Shown here: in pieces, positions 24,686-32,858 of the stretch | How positions within the stretch are numbered: position 1 is the stretch's first letter | Layout: each line of letters opens with the position of its first letter | Assembly (NCBI RefSeq): GCF_044923475.1 | Contig: NZ_CP137338.1 | Coordinates: forward strand, 1,612,001 to 1,676,000 | DNA length: 64,000 nucleotides | Direction: 5' to 3' | DNA from: JAAURS01 sp044923475 | GTDB taxonomy: Bacteria; Cyanobacteriota; Cyanobacteriia; Thermosynechococcales; Thermosynechococcaceae | Translations under genes and position numbers: made by a program | Notes under the pieces: model-generated | The model's input: the letters and a program-made list of their open reading frames with translations, nothing else | Database searches by the model: none | Told to the model about the DNA's origin: nothing

Positions 24686-26539
24686 CTAATCGAACCTAAA
24701 GATTGGAGAACGCGTCTGAAACGGCAGCCATGCACCTTCCGGCAAGAGAAAAGCATGTTCGCGCGGGATGTGCAATGAGTCGCAGGCTCCATCCGTAATC
24801 ACCAGTAGTGGGCCATCTTTCGGAAAATCCGTTGATTCCAGAATGCATTGAATGCCGGGTTGCAAAATCGTACCGCCACGCCCTGTGATTTCGACTCTGA
24901 CCAATAATTCCTCAGGATTGATGAATCCGCGATCGTGAGGGCTGGCATCGCACAAGACCAGTCGCACGGCTGTGACGTCTCGGCTCATGGCATAGCTGGC
25001 GATCGCCCCTACAGCTTTGCCCAACAGTAAGCGATCCATCGAACCCGAACTATCCAGGACGACTGCAAAGGTTCGGTTAAGGGCTAACTCCTCGGGACGA
25101 ACCCAAGCTGGACGCGCAATATCAGGGGTGGAGGCTTGGCGGCGACTGGCACGGGCGAAGGTGCGGCGACGTTCGATGGGCTGAAAAAATCCATCTAGCC
25201 ATTGGGCTAATTTCACATCCCAAGGGATGGGCGGTTGTTGAAGGGCACGAATTTCTTCTACCAGTCCGCCGGGTAAATACCCTCGCTTGCCACTGCTCAG
25301 GTGTAGCTCCAATCCTTCAGCGAGGGCGCGGCGATGGAACGCATCCAGATCGCACCCTGGCCCCGCTCGCCACCACACAGGCGATCGCTCGGCCAATACA
25401 TCCGTCTCGCCAAAGCCTCGAAAGGTTTTGAGTTTCTGGAGTTTCCGCATTAGGCGCAAGTCGGTTGTCAGGCGATCGTAGATTTCTTCGGCGGAGTAGC
25501 CCCGCAGTTCAATATCGAACAGGGCACCGTCGCTGGGTAATATGCCGATACCTGCTTCTACTAGCCAATCATTGATCGCATAATCGCACGCGACATTCCA
25601 CAAAAATGGATCGCGTCCCTGTTGCCGCTCATCGTGACGTAAGCCCACATGCATTAGCTCATGAGCCATCACAAATTTCATTTGCTCGGCGGTCATGGGA
25701 TAGCGCGGACGAATGTAAATTTCCCGCAGTTCCGAGTGAATGGCGGCGATCGCAATGTTCAGGTTGTCGCAAATCTCATCGTCTTCAATAATCTCGAAGG
25801 AGGCGGCTAAGGCTGCAAGTAAGGGAAACTCTGCAACAAACCAAGACCGGGCTAATTGAGCCATACTGTTGGGCTTATAGCCCTTGCGATCGCTGGTTTT
25901 AGCGCGTAAATCCGTGGATGCGATCGCACTTTCTAATGCCCGTCGAATCCCGTTGGCAAGAGAAGTTGCATTGTTTTTCCGTTCATCATCGCTAATTTTG
26001 GGAGCAGTAGGGGTACAGATCCAGGTCGGCTGACCTTTGCCAGCCAATCCCAGGTTGAAATAGCGATCGTCCTGGGGGTTTTCCTGTAGATACCGCGCGA
26101 GTTCGTGGACATCGCGTCCTGGTGGGGTGGCTTCAATGTCTGCTAGGGATTGGGGGCGAGTACCAATGCTCAAGTGGCGCAAGAAATCTACGGCTTTCGC
26201 TTCGCAGGCCATCCGCCACGAGGGATCGGATTGTTCTGGATCGACGTGATCCATGACCAAGTGAAGTTCTGCTTGCGCGAGTACGTTGGCCCATTCCGGC
26301 GGGGTTGCCCGTCGCCAGATGTTGATGTAGATGGTGAATTTGGGTGTGGGTTGTGCATGATAGCGCATACTATCGCGCTCAATTTGGAGCCATGCGTCTT
26401 TGGGTAACGGGTGTTGTCCGTTAGTGATTATGGAGGTTGTTGGACCTAAGTTTTTGAACAGTTCAAATTGCCGCAACAACGCCTGTCCCGCCATAAATTG
26501 GGCCAGATTTTCCTTGGGGGGTGTTTTATTTTTGCCCAC
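24686..26539 (-). CDS. VWA-like protein with HExxH metallopeptidase-like domain (DUF2201)
   Basis: Soluble 617-residue protein. The N-terminal two thirds resemble the DUF2201_N metallopeptidase-like domain, with HELMH at residues 293-297 and a following HDERQQGRDPFLWNVACDY that can supply the third zinc ligand. The C-terminal part is a VWA domain with the MIDAS motif VVLDSSGSM (D496) and VITDGACD. This pair is the usual partner of MoxR ATPases, which are thought to remodel or load metal-dependent complexes. The GTG at 26539 follows GGAAG and overlaps the MoxR gene by 14 bases; a frame from 26644 would overlap it by 119. Confidence 0.82.
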   Translation of the reverse strand: MGKNKTPPKENLAQFMAGQALLRQFELFKNLGPTTSIITNGQHPLPKDAWLQIERDSMRYHAQPTPKFTIYINIWRRATPPEWANVLAQAELHLVMDHVDPEQSDPSWRMACEAKAVDFLRHLSIGTRPQSLADIEATPPGRDVHELARYLQENPQDDRYFNLGLAGKGQPTWICTPTAPKISDDERKNNATSLANGIRRALESAIASTDLRAKTSDRKGYKPNSMAQLARSWFVAEFPLLAALAASFEIIEDDEICDNLNIAIAAIHSELREIYIRPRYPMTAEQMKFVMAHELMHVGLRHDERQQGRDPFLWNVACDYAINDWLVEAGIGILPSDGALFDIELRGYSAEEIYDRLTTDLRLMRKLQKLKTFRGFGETDVLAERSPVWWRAGPGCDLDAFHRRALAEGLELHLSSGKRGYLPGGLVEEIRALQQPPIPWDVKLAQWLDGFFQPIERRRTFARASRRQASTPDIARPAWVRPEELALNRTFAVVLDSSGSMDRLLLGKAVGAIASYAMSRDVTAVRLVLCDASPHDRGFINPEELLVRVEITGRGGTILQPGIQCILESTDFPKDGPLLVITDGACDSLHIPREHAFLLPEGAWLPFQTRSPIFRFD

Positions 26540-27605
26540 GGGAACTTCCTTCTCTCTTGGCAACCAGACGTGGTAAATCGCGAACCAATTGCAGCATGAA
26601 CCAATCCGGTAGTGCTGTGCCGCTTTCATCTTCCGCAACCACAAGCTGCGCCATTTCCATGGAAATTCGCGAGAGTTGCACCACCAAATCTTTTGCCCGT
26701 AGCGATAACTCTTTTGCTTCGCGTCCGAGCTGTTTTTCTTCGGGTGGTAGCTCTTTGATTAACCGAGCGCGCAGCGATTGGGAGAGAAAATAAAGAATAT
26801 CGCGCTCCTCCGGTTTTTCGGGCCATTTGGCTTCTTCCTTCAGAATAGCGGACAAATCAAAAGCTCGCTGTTGCTGCCGGAAAAATGCGGTGAATTGTTT
26901 GGCATGAGCAGGGGTGAGCAATCCCGCTGCTAGCATTTCTACTGATTTTTCAGTGAGGTTGTCGCCGTAAGCCTGTAGACCATCGGAGAGCATATGCCAG
27001 CTTCGCGGGGTGGAGAAAGGCTCTTCGTGTTTGGGCGGTTTTGACCAGAGCTGATCGCTTCTGAGGCCAATGTAGTCATACACTAAAGCGTGAATTCCGG
27101 CGTTGCCTGCCCAAGTCAGCCAGTTGCTAGCGTTCGCACGCAATTGCACATGCACCAGTCGGTTGATCAGGGCGGAGGACATCGGTTTCACAATCGCAGC
27201 ATCTTCCGCCCGATTCCCGGCCCCAATGATGACGGTACCTTCGGGGAGATAATATTCGCCAATCCGGCGATCGTGGATCAAGGAGTAAAAGGCTTTTTGT
27301 ACTTCCTGAGAACAAGCATTCAGCTCATCCAGAAAGAGACAAAAAGGCTCGTCCCGTGCAATCAGGGTAGGTGGGCAGAAGCGCGATTTGCCGTCAATGA
27401 TCTGCGGAACTCCGATCAGGTCTTCGGGAGCCAGTTGAGAACCCAGTAAGGAGACGCAGGGCAAGCCGACAGAATCAGCGAAGGCTTCTACGAGGGAGGA
27501 TTTGCCGATGCCTGGTGGCCCCCAGATAAAGACGGGGCGAATGGGGGCAATATTGAGGAGGAAGTCGATGAGTTCGCTGGGAATGAGGGATTTGGCAGCA
27601 TCCAT
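26526..27605 (-). CDS. MoxR-family AAA+ ATPase
   Basis: AAA+ ATPase of 359 residues. Walker A is GPPGIGKSS (29-37), Walker B is CLFLDELNA (about 88-96), followed by QKAFYSLIHDRRIGEYYLPE and sensor 1 in VIIGAGNRAED, the MoxR pattern; the arginine in SSALINRLVHV is the probable finger. MoxR proteins act as chaperone-like activators of VWA-containing partners, here the overlapping downstream gene. The pair would be co-translated. The DUF4132 part of the same functional group lies 5 kb downstream on this strand. Confidence 0.88.
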   Translation of the reverse strand: MDAAKSLIPSELIDFLLNIAPIRPVFIWGPPGIGKSSLVEAFADSVGLPCVSLLGSQLAPEDLIGVPQIIDGKSRFCPPTLIARDEPFCLFLDELNACSQEVQKAFYSLIHDRRIGEYYLPEGTVIIGAGNRAEDAAIVKPMSSALINRLVHVQLRANASNWLTWAGNAGIHALVYDYIGLRSDQLWSKPPKHEEPFSTPRSWHMLSDGLQAYGDNLTEKSVEMLAAGLLTPAHAKQFTAFFRQQQRAFDLSAILKEEAKWPEKPEERDILYFLSQSLRARLIKELPPEEKQLGREAKELSLRAKDLVVQLSRISMEMAQLVVAEDESGTALPDWFMLQLVRDLPRLVAKREGSSRGQK

Positions 27606-27627
27606 GAGGGCTTGTTTGTAATTGAGG

Positions 27628-28176
27628 TCAAACGCGATCGAGGGGTTGATGGGGTTCTGGCGGTAGTTCGATGCGGATTAAGTCACCAGGGCGGATCTCG
27701 CCACTTTCTACAACGATTCCCATCACTCCTGCTTTGCGAATTATTTTGCCGTCTGCATCTCTTCCTAGCACGGCTGCCATTAAACCGGGCTGAAATCGAT
27801 CCAACTGAGTACAGGGATTTCGCAGACCTGTGATCTCAACGACTGCTACATCACCCAGATATAGCTGTGTGCCTGTTGGTAAACTGAGCAGATCGATACC
27901 CCGCGTTGTGACATTCTCTCCCATTTGTCCGGCTGATACAGCAAAGCCAGCAGCCTGTAACTCATCATGCAGCTCGGCATGAATCAAGTGAACTTGGCGT
28001 AAATTAGGCTGGCTCGGATCGGCGGCAACCCGCGATCGATGTTTGACGGTTTTTCCAAGATGAGCATCGCCTTCAACGCCCAACCCAGCCTGGAGGAAAA
28101 TTTTCTCCTGATTCGCTTTACTGAAGGTGTGCTGGGTACTACGGCTGACTGCTGCAACTATACCGTTCATATGCAT
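27628..28176 (-). CDS. MOSC domain protein
   Basis: Protein of 182 residues with the MOSC fold: VEGDAHLGKTVKHRSRVAAD, MGENVTTRGIDLLSLPTGTQ, VVEITGLRNPCTQLD (conserved cysteine) and a closing strand GDLIRIELP. MOSC domains bind sulfur or molybdenum-cofactor intermediates through the conserved cysteine and transfer them to metallo-enzymes; stand-alone members have uncertain substrates. A second start at 28170 is equally possible. It ends 23 bases before the MoxR start on the same strand and may share its transcript. Confidence 0.85.
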   Translation of the reverse strand: MHMNGIVAAVSRSTQHTFSKANQEKIFLQAGLGVEGDAHLGKTVKHRSRVAADPSQPNLRQVHLIHAELHDELQAAGFAVSAGQMGENVTTRGIDLLSLPTGTQLYLGDVAVVEITGLRNPCTQLDRFQPGLMAAVLGRDADGKIIRKAGVMGIVVESGEIRPGDLIRIELPPEPHQPLDRV

Positions 28177-28392
28177 TTTCTCAACTAAACCCGGATCGCA
28201 AATTGTACAACTTTGGCATACGCAGGTGACGATCTCAATCTGTGGATTGAAATCTCAGAATAGATGCTCAACAGCTTTGGAAAGTGCTATGGGCCAATTA
28301 ATCCCCCAGCCCTAGATTTTGTCCGGCACCACCAACTGGATGGAGATCGTGCGGTTGAAATGCGATCGCCACCCCACCCAACACTCTGAAGC

Positions 28393-28725
28393 CTATTTCT
28401 TGCCCAGCCTAACTTTCGCATTGTCGTAAGCACGATCGTGCAGAGCAAAACTAATAATCTCAACATACTTTGGTGCTGGCTTCTCAAAAATTCGATAGAC
28501 CAGTCGATAAGCATTAGGATCGCCTTCCCACTCAACCTCAAGTGCCTGCCAGTTCTTGAGCTTTCCTGTCAGTGCATGACAAGGCAGACCATCACATTTG
28601 TGCGGGTCAAACTGCAAAATAGGTATAAAAATCTCGTTAAAATCGACTTGTAAGTCTTCAGTAAGACTGGGAATATCGTCTGCAAGCACTTTGGGATGAA
28701 TTTTAACTTGATACTTTGTAGCCAC
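28393..28725 (-). CDS. RelE/ParE-type toxin
   Basis: Protein of 110 residues starting with GTG at 28725 (ATKYQVKIHPKVLADDIPSL). It ends with the strand pattern AYRLVYRIF, PKYVEIISFALHDRAYDNAK, matching the RelE/ParE fold, in which the C-terminal basic and aromatic residues cut ribosome-bound mRNA or bind gyrase. Compared with canonical RelE it is longer and has a Cys-rich middle (HKCDGLPCHALTGKLK). It overlaps the antitoxin gene by 23 bases. Confidence 0.72.
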   Translation of the reverse strand: MATKYQVKIHPKVLADDIPSLTEDLQVDFNEIFIPILQFDPHKCDGLPCHALTGKLKNWQALEVEWEGDPNAYRLVYRIFEKPAPKYVEIISFALHDRAYDNAKVRLGKK

Positions 28726-28945
28726 GCTTGTGCATCCGTTCCCTCACCCTCTCGATATCAACCGACTCATCAGGTTCAATCAAAATCCAATCAACCGTTT
28801 CGCCCATTTCCATCGCGCTAACTCGTTGCAATGCTTTGCCTTCAGCAGAATCCGGGCTGACAGAGATATTGACATCCTCTATTTCACCCGTTCCATTCTG
28901 GACTGGGTTAAGAGCATCTTTCTTCTGCTTGATTTTGTTGGCCAT
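28703..28945 (-). CDS. Antitoxin of the RelE-type pair
   Basis: Protein of 80 residues, MANKIKQKKDALNPVQNGTG at the start, acidic in the middle (SPDSAEGKALQRVSAMEMGE) and basic at the end (RVRERMHKRGYKVSS). I recognise no DNA-binding family with certainty. Its position directly upstream of, and overlapping, the RelE-like gene supports the antitoxin call. A truncated duplicate of its last 12 codons exists at about 30000. Confidence 0.6.
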   Translation of the reverse strand: MANKIKQKKDALNPVQNGTGEIEDVNISVSPDSAEGKALQRVSAMEMGETVDWILIEPDESVDIERVRERMHKRGYKVSS

Positions 28946-29265
28946 GTGTATTGCCTCCTGCCTACATTATGCGCCATGAAAACAGACTACGAAAGCCTCT
29001 AAGAATGAAACGCCCTAACAACATAATGTTGAGCGATTCACATCCACCTGAGCAACGCACGACCGTTCGTCCCGTCCGACCAACTGGATGTACAGAAAAA
29101 TTTTGTCTGAGTGCGATCGCCACTCCAACCAACACCTTAATTCCAGCCACACTGCTCCAAAGGCACGTTATCTTCCGCAGCGCTGGAAAATGCGATCGCC
29201 CAGCCAGTGACTCAGCCCATGAGAAGTATCATTTTCTCAATTTACAAAGATAAAGCGTTTGGTCT
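28946..29265. other. Intergenic region upstream of the toxin-antitoxin pair
   Basis: No convincing gene; it holds repeat copy 2 (29079-29140) and, presumably, the antitoxin promoter. Confidence 0.4.
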
Positions 29266-29913
29266 CTAGCTAAATTGTTCTAAAAGCCAACGATTCACAG
29301 CTCCATCATTCTCGGTTTGACTGCGTTGCAGCGCTTTCTCAATAAGCGATAGAGACAAACCAGGTAGAACTGCCGACACCTGAATCTGCCGACTGCCACC
29401 CCCTGCGATCGCAAAGGCAATCACAGTGGCGGCTTCAACATTCACAACCCAATATTCCTGGACTCCCAGACGTTCGTACAGCAGCCGCTTTTGGCCTAAA
29501 TCATCGCTCAAGGTTGTGGAAGCCACTTCAATTGCTAAGGTGGGAGGGTTGTATAGATCCACATCAACAGGACTATTACTCCGAGGGATATTAGGCAGTT
29601 CTGCCCCGATGTAGAACGCAAGATCGGGCTGACATTCTCGTTCGCCCGCTTTACGGAAACTGCCATTCGTGATGGATAAAAACGGCAGATTTTTTAAGGT
29701 TCCATATAAAGTCACGACCGATGCCAACAATGAATTGTCGCGCCCGTGCGCAAACCCAATGGGCATGGTCTCAATCCTCATCCAGTTGGTATCGTAATAG
29801 CATCTTGTTTGTTCTCGTTCGGAACATTCTGAAATCCCAAGGAATTCTTCCCAGGTTGTAGGTATCCAGGTATCGGTGAGCAATTTTTGCTGAGTAGGTA
29901 AAGTGTTGACCAT
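29266..29913 (-). CDS. Uma2 family putative restriction endonuclease (DUF820)
   Basis: Protein of 215 residues of the PD-(D/E)XK-fold Uma2/DUF820 family, which is greatly expanded in cyanobacteria. Visible motif parts are ECQPDLAFYI, LAIEVASTTLSDDLGQKRLL and GVQEYWVVNVEA, giving the D-ExA-K/Q metal-binding set. The function is not established; a nuclease role is inferred from the fold. It lies next to the toxin-antitoxin fragments, in a region with a mobile or defence flavour. Confidence 0.82.
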   Translation of the reverse strand: MVNTLPTQQKLLTDTWIPTTWEEFLGISECSEREQTRCYYDTNWMRIETMPIGFAHGRDNSLLASVVTLYGTLKNLPFLSITNGSFRKAGERECQPDLAFYIGAELPNIPRSNSPVDVDLYNPPTLAIEVASTTLSDDLGQKRLLYERLGVQEYWVVNVEAATVIAFAIAGGGSRQIQVSAVLPGLSLSLIEKALQRSQTENDGAVNRWLLEQFS

Positions 29914-29940
29914 TTCGGTTCACCTTTTGAGCTTCAGAAA

Positions 29941-30022
29941 GATTGGAATGTCTTCGATAAGGACTTTGGGATGAGTTTTAACTTGATACTTTGTAGCCAC
30001 GCCTCTGCATTCGTTCCCTTCC
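29941..30022 (-). pseudogene. Truncated second copy of the RelE-type toxin-antitoxin junction
   Basis: On the minus strand this stretch reads, in one frame, ERMQRRGYKVSS-stop (the antitoxin end) and, in the overlapping frame, VATKYQVKTHPKVLIEDIP (the toxin start). It reproduces the intact pair at 28640-28745, including the overlap of the two genes. Homology ends abruptly on both sides, so neither product can be made. A deletion after duplication is the simplest history. Confidence 0.75.
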
Positions 30023-30088
30023 CGATTCAGTGGTTGGTGCGACAGGTACAAAATCTTAGCTAGCATAGAAGTCTTAAGTTTTTGCGCG

Positions 30089-31195
30089 TCAAGCACTGGG
30101 GCGAAACCAGCCCCGCTTCCAGAAAAAGTAGACCAAGCCCGCCTCAATCGAAAGCATGATCGACCAAACCAATGGGTAACCCCAACGCCATTCCAGCTCG
30201 GGCATGTACTTAAAATTCATGCCGTACAGCCCTACGATAAACGTAATGGGGATGAAGAGCGTCGAAATGACAGTCAAGACCTTCATGATTTCATTCATCC
30301 GGTTGCTGACAGAAGAAAGATAGACGTCCATCAGACTGGAAGCCAGTTCTCGATAGGTTTCGACCATATCCAAAACCTGTATGGCGTGATCGTAGCAGTC
30401 GCGCAGATAGATTTGCACGTCTCTACTAATCAGGGGACTCGCATCTCTGATCAGCGCATTAATCGCTTCTCGCTGAGGCCAGATGGCGCGGCGCAACAGC
30501 AGCAAATCGCGGCGGATCTGATGGATTTTGTCGAGGGTTTTGGGCGTAGGGCGCGAAACCACCTCATTTTCTAAGTCTTCAATGCGCTCGCCGTAATCTT
30601 CTAAGACAGGGAAAAATCCATCAATAATAGAATCGAGCAAGGTATAGGCCAAATAATCGGCACCGCGCTCGCGAATCGTACCTTTGCTAAACCGGATGCG
30701 CTCGCGCACGGGGTCAAAGCAGTCGTGTTCTGGTTCTTCCTGCACCGTCAGCAGGTAAGTTTTGCCCAAAATGAGGCTCACCTGCTCTCGCCAAAAGCCC
30801 ACGCCGTTGGGTTTGGGAACCACCATCTGGGCAATAATCACGAGCTGGTCGTCGTAATCTTCCACCTTAGGGCGCTGGGGGACGTTGACGACATCCTCAA
30901 GCACTAAGGGATGCAGCTTAAAGGTCTGCCCCAATCGATTCAGAATATCCTCATCTCCGAAGCCCCGCACATCCACCCACGAGACGGAAGCCGACACCAT
31001 GTATGCCGTAACATCTTCCGGCTGTTTGAGATGCACGCGACAGGCTCCCTCTGGGTTGTAGTCAATTAAGACTATTTCAGGCGGGTGGGCATTGGGGTCG
31101 ATTTTGAGAGTGCCGGGGACGGCTCCAGGAGCATCGTAGAAATAATTAAAGTCGTTTTCTTCTGGAGATTGAAGCGCAGACGCATTTTTGACCAT
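30089..31195 (-). CDS. corA: CorA magnesium/cobalt transporter
   Basis: Inner-membrane divalent-cation channel of 368 residues. A long cytoplasmic domain (with HPLVLEDVVNVPQRPKVEDY) is followed by a helix and two membrane segments near the C-terminus (VISTLFIPITFIVGLYGMNF and WSIMLSIEAGLVYFFW). The selectivity motif YGMNF closes the first segment. CorA works as a pentamer that senses internal Mg. It lies 42 bases downstream of purN on the same strand. Confidence 0.92.
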   Translation of the reverse strand: MVKNASALQSPEENDFNYFYDAPGAVPGTLKIDPNAHPPEIVLIDYNPEGACRVHLKQPEDVTAYMVSASVSWVDVRGFGDEDILNRLGQTFKLHPLVLEDVVNVPQRPKVEDYDDQLVIIAQMVVPKPNGVGFWREQVSLILGKTYLLTVQEEPEHDCFDPVRERIRFSKGTIRERGADYLAYTLLDSIIDGFFPVLEDYGERIEDLENEVVSRPTPKTLDKIHQIRRDLLLLRRAIWPQREAINALIRDASPLISRDVQIYLRDCYDHAIQVLDMVETYRELASSLMDVYLSSVSNRMNEIMKVLTVISTLFIPITFIVGLYGMNFKYMPELEWRWGYPLVWSIMLSIEAGLVYFFWKRGWFRPSA

Positions 31196-31237
31196 TGCAG
31201 GCTACCCATAGGTCACTTCCGTCATTAGAACAGGTTT

Positions 31238-31912
31238 TTAGGATGGCGTCCAAACTCCGCGAATTTGAGCAGTTGCCAGGGCGATCGCCGTTACGATCGC
31301 CCGATGTTCCTGTACTTGAATCCGAGCGTGAAGCGAATCCGGCGTATCGTCGGCCAGCACGGGCACCGCAGCCTGCACTAGAATCTCGCCGCTGTCCACC
31401 TCCGGCACCACCCAGTGGGCCGTACAACCCGTAATTTTGACCCCAGCGGCGATCGCCTGTTCCACCGCTCGAATCCCCTTGAAGCTGGGCAGCAAACTGG
31501 GGTGAATATTCAACACGCGATTCGGGAATGCGTCCAGCAACACGGGCGTCACCACTCGCATCCAGCCCGCCATCACCACCAGCTCTACATTGTAACTTCG
31601 CAGTACGTCTACGATGGCTCGATCCAACCCTTCGCGAGAGGCATAGTCGCGGTGATTCAGGAGCTTCGCGGGGATATCGTACTGCTGCGATCGTACGGCA
31701 ACCTTAGCCTGAGGGTTGTTGTAGATCAATACCTCAACCCGAGCCGAGAGATGCTGCTGGGCAATGGCCTGGGCGATCGCCTCAAAATTGCTGCCCGACC
31801 CCGAGGCCAGCACGCCCAGTTTGACGGGCGTCTCAAACTCTGTCGCACGGTGGGGTGTAAGGGGCGAACAGAGACTTTGCAAAGCAAGATCGGGCGGAGT
31901 TGAACTCGTCAT
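31238..31912 (-). CDS. purN: Phosphoribosylglycinamide formyltransferase
   Basis: Purine pathway enzyme of 224 residues that transfers the formyl group from 10-formyl-tetrahydrofolate to GAR. LGVLASGSGSNFEAIAQAIA, VMAGWMRVVTPVLLDAFP, LNIHPSLLPSFKGI and VVPEVDSGEIL contain the catalytic Asn, His and Asp residues. I use the ATG at 31912 (MTSSTPPD); an upstream in-frame start at 31951 is possible. Divergent from the ABC permease. Confidence 0.92.
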   Translation of the reverse strand: MTSSTPPDLALQSLCSPLTPHRATEFETPVKLGVLASGSGSNFEAIAQAIAQQHLSARVEVLIYNNPQAKVAVRSQQYDIPAKLLNHRDYASREGLDRAIVDVLRSYNVELVVMAGWMRVVTPVLLDAFPNRVLNIHPSLLPSFKGIRAVEQAIAAGVKITGCTAHWVVPEVDSGEILVQAAVPVLADDTPDSLHARIQVQEHRAIVTAIALATAQIRGVWTPS

Positions 31913-31974
31913 ACACGCGTCATCACAGGATAATAGCGATACACTAACCAAAGCCTACAGTCCCCCGAAGGGTC

Positions 31975-32853
31975 ATGAAACCAGCAATCTCTTCATCCCG
32001 TTCAGACGCGCTTGCAGCTTGGTTATTTTTAAGTCCTGCAATCGTGCTGTTGGGAATCTTCGTGCTGTGGCCGATGGCCTACCTATTGTATCTGAGCTTT
32101 ACCAGCGGAAGTTTTACACGCTCGGGTTTACGCTGGACGGGATTGGCAAACTACATTCGGTTGCTGTCCGTGCCAGATTTTTGGCAGGTGCTGCAAAATA
32201 CTGCCGTCTTTAGCGTCGCCACCGTCATTCCCAGCCTCGTTATTCCCTTGGGACTAGCCGTCCTGCTCGATCGCAAACTGGCATTGCGAGACCTATGGCG
32301 TACTGCCTTTGTCCTACCCTCTTTTATTTCGCTCGTAGCCGCAGGATTGGGTTTTCGCTGGTTATTTCAAACCGACGGCCCCATCAACGGCTTGCTTTCC
32401 CCCTTGGGCCTAGAACCCATTCCCTGGCTGGGAAATACGACTTGGGCCATGCCCGTGCTGATTTTGCTGAGCGTCTGGAAACAGCTCGGCTTTAACCTCA
32501 TCGTGTTTTTAGCAGGTCTCCAGACCATTCCAGCCTCCCGCTACGAAGCCGCCGAGCTAGACGGCGCAAATCGCTGGCAAATGTTCTGGCACATTACCCT
32601 GCCGGGCTTGCGACCTACCTTTTTGTTTGCAATGGTCACCACGGCGATCTTCACCCTCCGCAGCTTCGAAACCGTCTACGTCGTGACGGGAGGCGGTCCC
32701 CTCAATTCCACCAATATTCTGGTCTACTACATCTACGAACAAGCCTTCAGCCAGTTCGATTTTGGCTATGCCGCCGCCGCCGCTACTATCCTGCTGGGCG
32801 TCGCCCTCATCTTCGTCTATCTCCAAGTTCGGGTTTGGGATGTCGAGAGCTAG
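31975..32853 (+). CDS. ABC sugar transporter permease (MalF/UgpA type)
   Basis: Inner-membrane permease of 292 residues with six hydrophobic segments, starting LAAWLFLSPAIVLLGIFVLW. The EAA loop EAAELDGANRWQMFWHITLP contacts the ATPase partner. This is the first of the two permeases normally found in sugar or glycerol-phosphate importers. No binding protein, second permease or ATPase gene is adjacent, so its partners must be encoded elsewhere; substrate unknown. Confidence 0.85.
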   Translation: MKPAISSSRSDALAAWLFLSPAIVLLGIFVLWPMAYLLYLSFTSGSFTRSGLRWTGLANYIRLLSVPDFWQVLQNTAVFSVATVIPSLVIPLGLAVLLDRKLALRDLWRTAFVLPSFISLVAAGLGFRWLFQTDGPINGLLSPLGLEPIPWLGNTTWAMPVLILLSVWKQLGFNLIVFLAGLQTIPASRYEAAELDGANRWQMFWHITLPGLRPTFLFAMVTTAIFTLRSFETVYVVTGGGPLNSTNILVYYIYEQAFSQFDFGYAAAAATILLGVALIFVYLQVRVWDVES

Positions 32854-32858
32854 CTGCC

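Larger units (their letters stand above)
28331..29140. repeat. Direct repeats flanking the toxin-antitoxin pair
   Basis: Copy 1 at 28331-28390 and copy 2 at 29079-29140 share ACCAACTGGATG and then, after 18 or 21 bases, TGCGATCGCCAC(C/T)CCA followed by CCAACAC. Both run in the same direction and bracket the toxin-antitoxin genes, with copy 1 touching the toxin stop. This is consistent with a mobile cassette or with a common dispersed repeat; no transposase is visible. Confidence 0.45.

Noticed and set aside
28962..29150. Possible small membrane protein on the minus strand
   Set aside because: It consists mostly of the dispersed direct repeat copy and has no ribosome site.
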